From assembly GCA_013339765.2 (NCBI GenBank), contig JABSTR010001232.1, positions 744,001 through 808,000 of the forward strand: a stretch of DNA of 64,000 bases. Reading direction: 5' to 3'. Both the position numbers and the translations under genes were made by a program. The stretch is from Haemaphysalis longicornis. Taxonomy: Eukaryota; Arthropoda; Arachnida; Ixodida; Ixodidae. Positions 10,803 through 22,800 of the stretch are shown here, in pieces; the first letter of the stretch is position 1, and each line of letters starts with the position of its first letter. The notes under the pieces were generated by a model. The model was given only the letters and a program-made list of their open reading frames with translations, was not told the DNA's origin and did not search any database.

Positions 10803-13800
10803 GTCCGTGCTGAATGAACTGCTTGCCACCTTTTCAACGTACGCGCTGTGTTTCGTTTAAATTGTGCAAACTGTGGCGCCCCAAGGGTTTGCGCTTACGG
10901 TTGCCAACATCCTTTATGAATCGGTTCAGAAATAGCGAATAAATGCATAATTGCATTGTTACGAGAAGTTTTACTTTAGAAGAGTTTGGAGTTGGGCCTG
11001 TTGGTGTACATACGTTGAAGAACGGTGGGAATCCCAGCCCTTGAAGACGCGTACACGAGGAGAGCGTAGGAAACGCACACGCTGGGACTAGCAATCAGTT
11101 TAATGAACAAAATTTTGAAGGGAAAAACAAGGTCAGGGCATGCGGTCAGGGTCTTTTTACTTTAGTTTGTACGCTGCAGGCCTGACCTTGTTTTTTCTTC
11201 GAAATTTTATTCATTAAACTGTTCCTAGTCCCAGCGTGTGCGTTGTCCTACTCTCTCCTCGTGTACGCGTCTTCAAGGCTGGGTTCCACCCTTCTTCAAA
11301 GCTTTATTTCGCGGGTGGATAGGTGTTCCCTCAAGATGGCCGACGGCGTCCCGTAGAGCTCCTCGTGCTCCTTCGCCAGTGCGGTTCATCTCGCTCACCG
11401 TACACAGACGGCGTAGCAACATAACTGACAGTAATAATTCATGCAGTAGTACGCCCCTGTGAGGGATGAACAGGGTTGCATGCGCTGTGGAGAAGGTGTA
11501 ACGCTGTATGTTTACATTTAAAGGGACCCTGCAACACTTTCGATAGGCGCTTTAATTCTTTCCTTCGCGTCTGGGACCACTGCGAAAGCTATGTATAGTT
11601 GCCGCCAGCACGGAGCGGCACTGCGTGACTTGCTCGTCGCACCAGATACGCCTTCCATTTCTGCTTTGCTTTTGTTGGTTTTCTTTAAAGTTGCTATCGA
11701 AAAGTGGTCATTGCTGCAACTGAAGGAAAACCCGCCAACAGCAGATACATGGCCTTAGTGACGTAATTCGAGCCGTCGAAGAACGTCAGGACGGGGAAAG
11801 AGAGAAAAATCTTTTGAGCGAGTTTTCAAGTTATCTGATGGGCATATAGCCGCAATTTTTGGCTGAGGTACTTTGCGATAACATAATCTAAGTACTGGAT
11901 GTGTTGTGTCACTACATTGTGCAAGCATTTAGGATTTCAAAAAAAAATGTTGAAAAAAGTGTTTTCTTTTTAAGTATGGGACGTAGTAATTAGCACCAAT
12001 TCGGCCCTTAGTTTATTTCAGCTACGTACAATGACTAGCCAGACATTCAGCATGGGAGCAAGTGCACAAAGCAGCTGCGCACAGGCTTGCAGACAAGACC
12101 CATAAACGTCAGGACTCGGCCAAGCAAAACAATGCGCAGAGTCATGCTGGGAGTTCGTGAGACGAGGCGTAGGTCAACTATTGTAGGTATCAGCACTGCT
12201 GTAAAGCTCGGCGAAGACCTGTGTATGGTAGAATTGTTCCTGCAATTTGCCGGGGCTCCACCTGATGTCACGCTGGGTTCGCTGCGAACGAGAAGTTGAG
12301 AAAGAGGCCTACCACCTCGCTTTCTATACATGCGAAACCTGACGTTACGGAACTAACGTTGAAGAAAAAGGGTCGACATTTGGGCTAGTTGGAATTCGCT
12401 TTACGTCTTGAAGGGCTGTCCGGTAGACAAAACACGAGAGAAAAAGGACGACCGGACGACGCTGTTGGCGTCCTGTCTTCTTCTTGAGAATTTCTCGTGT
12501 CTGCTACGCTGCTCTTGAAGATGCTAACGTTAAAGCACGTACACCTGACATCAATGATTCGATACCAAGAACGATGGCTTCTGCGAACGTCGGTCTCATT
12601 TAGCCGGCAGTGTGGGTGAACTCGTTAGGAGCGCCGAGCGCGGCAATCCGGCCTAAAGGGCCAACGACGAAAGCGGCCACTGTGGAGGGAACTCCTGTGA
12701 CGTCACCGTGAACAATGTAGGTGTGCGCGCGGCCTTGCGCAAGCGGTGATTAATGCTTTCGTTCGAGGACCCTGGCAGACGGCTTTCTTAATGAGTGGAC
12801 GCGTTAATGAGGTACCTGGAGCCGTACGGCATAATGAATTTCTGATCCTAATTGTTCTCCGTGATCGGAGCCAAGGTCGCCTAGCGTGCGAAAAGTCGGC
12901 TGTAAAATAGAGAAAAAACTTTATAAAATAAAGAAACGCCGGTACATTGAATGTTTATGCGATGTTCGGCTGGAATACTTAGCCATTGCGTACTGTAAAG
13001 CATTGTTGTTGTGTCGGCCTTGATATCTACGTGCTAGTTTATTTAGTAATCAATTTATCGTACTCTCACGGCTGCTTTGCTGATACGAGGAGACATCCAG
13101 CGGAAATGGTGACGTTTAGTGCAACAACACACTCACATTCTTTCAATACGCTGCCATGTAACTGAGGGCACATGTTCCCTTCTGGTTTCGTACTTTATGC
13201 TGTCAATATTTACTGATTTTTTCTTTCTTATGAGTGACGTCACTGTCGTACTTAAAGGGATCCTGGTACGCTTTTTTCAGCTATTTTGAAATCTCAAATG
13301 CTTGCAGAACGTAGTCACCCAACACACCCAGTACTTAGATTAGGGGGTCGCAAGGTACCTCAGCCAAAATTCCTGCTCTATGCCTCATCAGATAACTTGC
13401 AAACTCGCTCAAAAGATTTTTCTCCTTTCCCGGTCTTGACGTTCTTCGACGGCCCGAATTACGTCACTGAGGCCATGTGGCGGCTGTTGGCCGGTTTTCC
13501 TTCAGTTGCAGCAGTGAACGCTTTTCGATAGCAACTTTAAAAATAAAGCCACAAAAACAAGGCAGAAATGGAAGGCGTATCTGGTGCGACGAGAAAATCA
13601 CGCAGTGCTTCCAGACGCGAAGGAAAGAGTGAAAGCGTTTATCGAAAGTGTTTCAGGGTCCCTTTAAAGGGTACACTTCGCATTGAAACAATCTTTCATG
13701 GTTGTATTTTCTGTGTCGCTGTTTCTCTTTCAGCCGTGCTCCTGTTTTTTTTTTTCCTCCGTGTTTTTGCCCGCTAAGGTGGGTGATAAGATACGAAGGA

Positions 13801-16800
13801 GGCAAAGACAAGTAGCGGTATGACATGCCTTCGAGGCTTGCGCTGCCCTTATCAAGTACTACAAAAGAGAGGAGGCATAGCTTGTAGGTAACTGCAGTAA
13901 ACAGCTGTTATTTGCGCCATTCATGCGCATCAGACGTCCTAATTGGCCCAGACCATTCACTGTAGCAGTACGTGTGGCACGGTATTGAAAGCAATGTTTG
14001 CGCGACTTCACACTGCGAATGGTAGCTCGCATTGCGGAAAGAATATTAGGGGCGGAGTACCTTAGGACCGCACAATGTCCGTCCGCGTCCGTGCGCATAG
14101 CATATACAATCGCGCAAAATCACACAGGCACCGGCAGATTCGAGCCTGTATCTGGTAGACCAGACAGAGTTAGTAGTGTCAGTCGTCTAACCCATTGGGC
14201 TACGAGCGTGAGTTAGTACCCGAGAGCCGAACGGCTTACTCCCTCGCCTGTAACGGTGCGGAGTACCTTAGGACCCCCCAATGTCCGTCCGCGTCCATCC
14301 GTGCGCACACCACCATCAAGCGAAAATCACGCGAAATTCGATTTGAGCCGTGGTTTGCAGTTTCATTTGGGGAATAATCAAGGTGCAACTCACGGCTCAA
14401 ATCGAATGACGGTCGGGGCGCAAATCGGATGTCATTTCGAGTCCCCGTACTCCACGCACTCGCCATCATCCAAGATGCTGCCATTTTTTAACTGCCCATA
14501 TTGCGCAGCCAAAAAGAGAACGCGAAATCTCAGTACGTTCATAACTGTGTTCAGGTAGAGCGTCGGGTATAGGCGACCCTGCGCAGAATAAGGAACATTG
14601 CGTACTTTAAACACCGTGTCCAAATTACAGCTTTTACAACACCTACTTTCAGAAACCGAGTGATTTTTGATCGGGTTAGGCCGCAGTTTTTGTTGCTGCT
14701 GCTGCTGGCGTTGTTTTGCGGCCCGCGAGCGTGACCGTGTGACCTCTGACCCCCGCAGATGTCACGTGAACAACAGCTGCCACGTTCTAGTGGACAGCCT
14801 GACCTTCGGTGACCCCTGTCCCGGCACCTTTAAGTACTTAGAAGTGCAGTACCGCTGCCAAATAGGTTGGTGTCGCCCCTTTCTACTCGCAGCGCCCTCG
14901 CCGTCATCGTCATCGTCACCTCTGCACTCGGACTGCCCTCCTCCTCGCCTCTATGTACCGCCTGCTCGCGTTGCGCGCTGCTTTGCAGGGAAGACTCGCA
15001 GCGCGCCCGCACTAACCTCCGCATACACTCAGAGGGCTCCCCGTGGGTCGTCTTCACCGCAGCGCTCCGGAATGACCGATTGGAGTGACCGAGCGTGCAA
15101 ATTCGGCGAATGACGAAAGTACATCAGCGCAGGGACAACAGGCAAGACGTGAGAAAGGGGTTTTGCATCGCGCAGTGTCCCTGCGCAAACGCCCCCTTTC
15201 TCACTCAGATTGAATGCTGGGCCACGACATTCGCCGGATTTGCGCACTAGGCCACTTCGATTGGTCATTCTGGAGCACTGCGGTGAACACGAACTACGGG
15301 GACTTCTTAGAGTGTACCGCTTTGCGTGCCGCGCACACTTGGAGGCAGACTGGAGCGCACTAACCACACGACGGCGCTTGTTTCGAGAGTAGATTTGACG
15401 TCGTCGTCACCCATGGCGATGTCTCCTCGCAGGGGAGAACATGGACGTACAAAATGCCGGGTTCCATACCCGGCCGACGGGGTGCAAGTCCTGTCGCATC
15501 GTCTACGCTGTTGAAAGACATTGCGTGCATTTAAAGGGTCCATGAAGACGGAAAGAGAACTTTGTTAAGTTGGAAAGAAGTAGACTTTGGTACCGTCGTG
15601 TAGCTATATTGTAGCCACGAAAGGCGTTTATTAACAAAAAATGCAAGGAATTCAATTTTGTCTTCGTGGCCCCTTTAAAGACTCCCAGAGAGGGAACCAG
15701 TTATTCTAGAACCCATCAAAATGGTGTGCCCCGTCGCCCGCTGATGTTCGTTAATCCCCCGGTTAGACCCTTCTCCGTGTTATGCGTTGACAATTGATAC
15801 ACCTGCCTCACGCGGCTACGTCGTTTGCACGTTTACCTGTGCACGCCGTTGTCCGCACGGTGACGCAACGAGCTCTACTTGAGACGTCCATTTTTTTTAA
15901 GTGCGTCTGCATCACCACTTTATCAGCAGAAAAGACGGGTCACTTTGACAGCGAGGATTGCAGCCTTTTATGTCTTTCACTTTAGTGCAGCTTCAGGAGT
16001 GATCGGTGGGTAGGTGCATTGATTCCTTTGGATGACGTTGGCTCTACGTATTTCCTGCGTAAGCGGGGGTGTTATTAATAGTGTGATGAAATACGGGCCA
16101 ATGGGAATCTTGCAGTGTGCTCGAACGTTACTTTCCGCCCTCTCCCTCCCTTTCTCTCTTCCGCTTCCCGTTCCGTTCCGGAAGCTGCGGTATGAGGAGG
16201 AAGTGCAGTCTTCCGGCTTCGACCGAGCTCTTCGGTGACCCCTGCCCCGGTACCTTCAAGTACCTCGAGGCGCACTACCAGTGCATAGCAGGTACTTCGG
16301 GGAACGTAGCCGCCGGCGCAACGTACAGGCGCACTTGCGACGGCGTCACAACGTCTTGCACGACCCCTCCTTTTCCCTCACCGCATCCCTCCACCTTTCC
16401 TGCACTTGGTAGTTGAACCCCACTCGCAGTGTGTTGCGTTACACACTCTTCCAAGTCGCCGTAGGTCGTCTTCACCACAGCGCTCCGCAATGACAAATCC
16501 AAGAGACCAAGTGTGCGATTTCCGTGACTGACGAAGCCCAGCATATGATTTGACTAAACAAAATGAACTGCTGCGCAGAGACTACAGGACGACAACAATA
16601 GCGTTTTCAATTGCGCATTCTACCAGCGCAGATGCCCTTTCTCACTCAAATTGAATGCTAGGCCTCGTCATCTGTCGCATTTGCAAACTAGGATACTTCG
16701 ATTGGACATTCTGGAACACTGCGGTGAAGACGCCCTAGGGGGCTTCTTAGAGGGTATACTGAACCAATGGTCCCGCCTTCGCCGCGTAGCTCGTTTCAAA

Positions 16801-19800
16801 TTGGACAAACACTACTGTAACACCTTAACAACCTTTCTTCTGTACTGGGGCTGGGTTATTCCTATAATAAAACCCGAGAAAATCACAAGCCTTGCTATTC
16901 CCCAACGCGGGCTGAGTTAAAAGAACTTGTCACTTATGACAGAAGTTTGGCACTGATACAGCAATAAGACACGTTGCGCGCTTAACCCGAAAAAAAAAAA
17001 GTCGCTGTTAGTAACGTGTGCACATGCAAAGTTGGTTAACTGAAGAAAGTCGCCGCTTTTTTTTTTAATATTCCATTGCGTCGCACAAATTTTGTAGTTA
17101 AAGGAGAAACATTAGAGAGCTTCGACGAGTAGCGTCGCTGCATCCCCAAACGTAACGTCTGTCCCGCACGTAGGAGACAGTTTGTCTTGAAAACTATGTC
17201 CGCGGAAGCCCTTGCGGACGGCCGGGATGCCTTCAAGTATCTCAGGTTTTTTTTCGGGTGGAAATCGATGTTGGTTCAGTATAAGACGCAATCACTGTTT
17301 GTGAGACGGGGTACTTTCTTCCCCCTTAAAGTTTACGGTGGGCTTTCGCAGGGTACTTTTCGCTCTGCTCGCACGTTTGCGTGTGCATCTTGTGCGGATG
17401 ATTGCTCTGGACTCCGAGAGAAGGAACTTGGGCACCCTTTTTTTTCCCGTGTCTTGCCTGGGGCTGACGGAGTTGATTCTTGGATCCCAAAACACCACAC
17501 TCCTGTTCCTCTCTTCCCTGACGTACTCTTAGGCCCTGTGTCTTTTAAGACGTGGTTCCTTGTCTGTTTTATGAAAGCAGCGCACGTTGCGGGCTGGAGG
17601 TGGAAATTAAGTGCGAAACACATGGACGACTGGTGCATGCGATTCGCATGCGACTGATCGTTATGACTGATCGGTAGGACCGGTTTTGGCATCGTTCGCT
17701 GGTCGGAGGAGGCTCACGACGTGCGACTGGCAAGCCAGATGCAGTCGTGCCATCGTTGCGATCGTCGTGAGGCCACCGTCTATAAAATCCCGCTGAGAAA
17801 GTTTCTTTCCAAGCCCAGAGGAGGCGCCAGTGGCAATCCCGAGTATTTTGTGGGGAGCAGCTCTCCGCCGCCGACCAGTGCGTTCTCCTCCGGGTAGACA
17901 CAAGCTGCCAGCGGTACCTACAGCATGGACCAGCGCGAAGCATGTGTGCTACATGTCCCCACACCGCTGTATTGAACATATAAAAATTCTATGTGTAACG
18001 TAATAGCACTATTTATTTTCACTCCAAGTTGATAAATATATTCATTTCCAGCTCGGATTTCTCTTGCACATATCTAAATCGGCCAGAGTGCGCCTAAACA
18101 GGAAGGCTACCATGGAGAAAAAACAGTGGGCGGGGCGCACGTACGCATCGGACCATGTGTCTCAAATTCACGCATACGACTAGTCGTGGCAACGACAGCC
18201 GTAACGATCAGTCGCATGTAAATTGCATGCTGTAGTCGTACATGTGTCTCGCGCTTTAACCTTGCGTGCGACGAATTTCTTGAGAACTTTTGCAATCGCA
18301 TTTGTTTTCTAGCATTAGAAACTTTCTGGGAACGGTTTGGCGTTACACTGTGCGGCAATCCGACGGTTTAGCTTCACAACAATGCACTCGATCGGCCAAT
18401 AAACGCCACCAGCAAAGCGAATTCGGTGAATCACAGCGACAACCATACGATGTGACCGAAAATGCAACCTGCGCTGCGGCATTGCGCGGCGCAGAACGTT
18501 GCGCTCGCATTGCGTGATGTGGCATCAAACCGTGCGCTCGACATCGTCATTCGCAAACACTTTGTTGTCGATGGCATGGATTGGTTAATGTACAAGCAGA
18601 ATCACAGGATTATCTTAGAGTGCACTATTGGTTAGGGTACGGATTCATATAGTTGGAATAAATGTAGTTTGCTTATATATATGAGAATGAGTGGGCGTCT
18701 ACACTTGAGTCCCTAAAAAGAACTACAATTTTGCGCCGTCGTAGCTATTTTTTCTTGTGCACGTCGACGTATGCAACGTGACTGAATGGCTTTAACGTAG
18801 GCCGGTGCGCTTATAATTTCGCTCGCATGTACTTATATGGAGCTGTCCTTTCATACGACTCTCAGCGCACGTACGTCAGTGTACGCGCTTTGGGCTAATT
18901 GGGGTTTAGGCTGCTTCAATCAGGAATAGCCGTTCCTTCAGATCACTTGAAGAAGCTTGGATGTTTGTACAAGATAAAAAAAAATTATACTTCAGTTGTG
19001 AGCGGTGATTTAGCGATACATTCCACGAATAATCAGCGAAGTCAACGATGGCAGTGTTCACGCACTGTGAGTTTTAGAGGCATTCTCGTGGAAGGAAGAC
19101 ATTAAAAAGACTGAGTCAAATTTTCTCGGGTTAAATGAATGGCTGAGCGCTTGTTAAGGTGAGGATAGTCTTTTCTGCTTAAATGTAAGCCAGTTAGCAA
19201 CATTTTTCTCCCATATCTTATCGAGCGAAAAAAAAAAGGACTGAACCAGATCGCACTTGTTCGAACTTGTCCAAAGTATCACACCGTTTCTTTTTTATTC
19301 CGCGTACAATACCTCCGCAGTTTAATGTCGTGATTGCCTGCTCGGGGTTTCAGCCGCCAGATGTGACGCTTGCATGCGTTATTTCGTTTCCCCACCGGGC
19401 GGTAGGACAAAGGGAAGCAGTAGGGCGACCTGCTTCTTGACGCGATTCCTGGCATAATGTTGAACCGTGCATGGAGAATGCCGAGCCCGTTCTGATCGAA
19501 CGGGCCCCGACCAACCGCGCCCTCTTGTCCATTTTTCTAACGCTCCAGTCGGAATGTGCATGGGAACGTGCGGTATGTCTGCATGATCGCGTTTCCTACG
19601 CATGTCTTTCCTCACACCCTCATCCTCATCATCACCTTTGTTAATTAAAAAGTGTTTGCCACCTGCCCTTTGTGTATTTGTGTTAGCTTAAAAACTGTAA
19701 TGATGAAATTGGGACGACAAGATGTATTTAATTGTTCTGCTTACGGTGCTAGTAATGTATAAATACAAGCTTTACGTAGCAGTAATAAGTATTGTGCTGT

Positions 19801-22800
19801 GGAAGTGAGTAGGCGTAAATATGATTTAGAAAAAGCTCACACCTTAATTGACACAAAATAACTTCTGGCAAGAACTCAAACTCCAATGGAACATACATTG
19901 TCAGCCTATTGAGGATTCACGTTTACCCAAAGGTCACAGTTGCCTCTGGGGGCCAGGACAGGGATTTGCTGACACATTTATTGTCCCATTGCTCACTCAG
20001 ACTTGTGCCCTTGCGGAGTTAAATGAGACGGGCACCATTCCGGTATTCCGTCGCTTTAGCTTTTCCTTGCCATTTCTTAATTCGTGCTTCCGCCTCGTTT
20101 CCTTTCCCGGTACCCGTTCTCCGTCTCTCGCATTCTCCGCACACGCTCCTTATTGGCCCTTCTACTCCCCTTCGTCGCCCACGGCACGCCAATGCGACAA
20201 CAACCGCGACAAACGCGTCGTCCGATGGATCCTCAGAATCTCCGACGACGCCGTCAAGTACGACACCGTCGACCACGTCGACCACGACGACAACGTCCCG
20301 GCCCGTGATCATCGTGCCAGCGACGCCGCAGTTCCAAAGGCCTCCGCCGCCTCCCGCGCCGCTGCCCACGCCTAACGCCCACCCGCTCCCGGTCGGAAGC
20401 CCCGCTGCGTCCACGCGAGGGCCTTCGTTCGGGGACGAACGCCACCTGCGACAGGACGCGTCCTCGACGCCTTCGACCGCACGCTCGTATAACGCGCCCT
20501 CCTCGACGCCGGAGACTCCCGCTGCGGAAGACGAAGCCAAAGCGTCGAGGCCTTCGTCAAGACCGGAAGGTCCAGGTACGCAACCCATGCTCTTTTGGGC
20601 GCCATGCTGAATTAAGCTTCGTTGCACTCGCGCGCGAAGTACAGGCGTAGAAGGGGGAGAGTATGACTGTCGTGATAAATAAGGTAACACTGTCTGTCTA
20701 CAAAGAAAATGGATCGTAGACACAAGTGTCCTTTGCACATTCAGTTCACGTGGGTACAGTGCTGCGCACTCATGTTCGCGTTCGGTGTAAATGCACCCAT
20801 ACTGAACCGCACGTATTCACTCTCCTGCATGCCCTTATTGGTTGGATTGGAGAGATAACAAAGCAGACGTAAAAAATACAAGATGCGTGACGCCGTTTTA
20901 TTCGCGTTCTAATGTCCAATACATTTGAAAGGAAGGGACTCAAGAGTGGAAGCGTTCTCCTTTCTCATATGCTTAATATCTTGTAACGACGTTTTGTTGA
21001 GGCCGGCAGACGACGCGGAGCGTCTGTGACGGAACAGGTTGGCTGAGAAAGGATGCAACATGCCAGTTATTTCAACTAAACTTTATTCACTGCCAAATCT
21101 CCGAAGTCTAAATAAAAGACAATGCGCCTAGCTCAGGGCTCGTGTACAGAACGCAGAACTAAACTGGAAATGCGTTTGAGAGCTTTTAAGTTGGGAAACG
21201 CGTTTCAGTGCGTTAAAAGTGCCAGCTGTGAGTGCTTGCAGGGTGGAACTGGTGATTAAACTACGTAACACCTGAAGTTTCTAACCCTTTTTATCGGTTC
21301 CTCGTCCGTTCCTCGGCACTTTGCAGCTACAAATAGGACATCGCTACGTCTCGCACCTCTTCGTCTTGCCTACACTCTAAGAAGTCCCCGTAGGTCGTCT
21401 CCATGCGGCGCTCCAGAACGACCAGTTGAAGTGACCGAGTGGGATCATTCGGCGAATGACGAAGCTCAAAATTTGGTTTGAGGTAAAAAAAAAAATGTAC
21501 GCGCGCAAGAGCAACGCGCAAGACGTGCAAGGCGTTTTGCATTGCGCATATGCCCTTTTTGGCTGAAATTTAATGCTCCTCCATGTCATTCGCCGAAGTT
21601 GCACAGTAGGCCGCTTTGATTGGTAATTCTGGAAAATTGTGGTGAGTACGCCCTACGGAGACTTCTTGGAGTGTACCGCCAGCCAGTGTCCCCTGATGGA
21701 TAAATTGTTCTTGTCGCGGCCCTTGTGACGTACTAACAATCCATTATTTCCCTCCTCCTTCTCCTCTCCTTTGTTTCTTCTTCCCCGTTTCGTAGTTCCC
21801 GCCCGCGGTGCGACGCCGGGTCCCTCGAGGTCCACCACGGTGTTCACCCTCCACCGAGCGCCGCCACCCTCGCCGACCACGAGCGGCTACGACATCTGGG
21901 GTGGCAGCTGGAGCTCGTCGACCGAGGACGTCTTCGCCTACGACTCATCGCACCTGGGTCGAGGTGCGCGCATGCTTTATCTCACACCGATGCCTGTCGT
22001 GCTTTGTCTGATTTAGGGAGCACGAACGGGGATGTTCAGTTCAGTTCAAGACCGTTCTTGCGCGAAGTAGTGACGGTAAAAACACACGTGCGAAGAACGA
22101 CGCGTTTCCGCGCGCGTTTTTTTGTTGTTGTTGTTGTTGTTTTTCCCTATCTCCAAAACCGGTCCTGTAGCCTTCATGCGTGTTCGTATCCGCTTCCGGG
22201 CCGGTTTGCGGAGAAGGAAAACACGTGCGGAAAAACGTCGCTCTCCGCAGATGTGTTTTGGCCCTTAACGCAAAGAGCGCGAGAGCCTTTCCTCCAAGTC
22301 ATGTTGTGGTTCCATCCACAAGCACACCGTGCGTTTCATCATCGTCTCGCCCGCTTTGCCAACAAACAGGGGGAAAAAAGACACCCGAAAATGAATTAGA
22401 CGTCCGACGGGCGCTAATAAGCGTCGCTGGTTTATAAATTCGAGTGCGCTTACGTACCGAGCACGAGTAAAGAATCGGCGCTGTGGGAAAAAGCGTGCGG
22501 AATCCAATCCGCCGAGGCGTTGCGTTTCGGGCCCACAGCGTCCCAGCCCCGCCTGGAGTCCGGGAGCTCCTTGTCACAGTTCCACGCACCCCCTCCCTCT
22601 TGCACATAACCGGCTAACGGGCGAAGGCCATCATGCCGGTTTCTTTTCCACTTCTTCCTCTCCCTGTAATTGCTTCCTGCGCTCGGGTTTCTACACTCGA
22701 TCATGCAGCGGCACAAAAAACAAGAATAAGCAGTGCGTATGCCGAGCAGGCGTCGAGTTTTCCCGGTGAAAAATACTGTCTCAGCCATGCCCTGTTCGGC

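Larger units (their letters stand above)
10803..14758 (+). other. Cirl intron 1: repeats only
   Basis: This intron separates the two halves of the lectin domain. It holds a long foldback (11015-11300), two MITE-C copies in opposite orientation (11518-11961 and 13252-13667), a tRNA-like element (14120-14215), and a repeated block (GGAGTACCTTAGGACC near 14055 and 14260) followed by a 17-bp hairpin at 14336-14407. I see no additional exon. Confidence 0.6.
14866..20236 (+). other. Cirl intron 2 region (surrounding alternative exon 2b)
   Basis: Apart from exon 2b it contains a short MITE-B (15531-15678), two copies of MITE-G (15024-15316 and 16440-16757) and MITE-H (17607-18259). Between 18260 and 20236 I see no recognisable structure. 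Confidence 0.6.

Noticed and set aside
14120..14215. Functional tRNA gene
   Set aside because: There is no paired acceptor stem or T arm. The boxes fit a SINE head.
17187..17657. Third copy of lectin exon 2, suggested by DAFKYL followed by a possible donor
   Set aside because: Only a CTTCAAGTATCTCAG stretch resembles the exon. None of the four cysteines or the FGDPCPG block is present, and the offset does not fit the 1.42-kb duplication.
20023..20236. Receptor exon 3 beginning upstream of 20237
   Set aside because: The frame is open but reads through pyrimidine-rich intron-like sequence. There is no acceptor with the right phase, so 20237 is preferred. A longer exon is not fully excluded.
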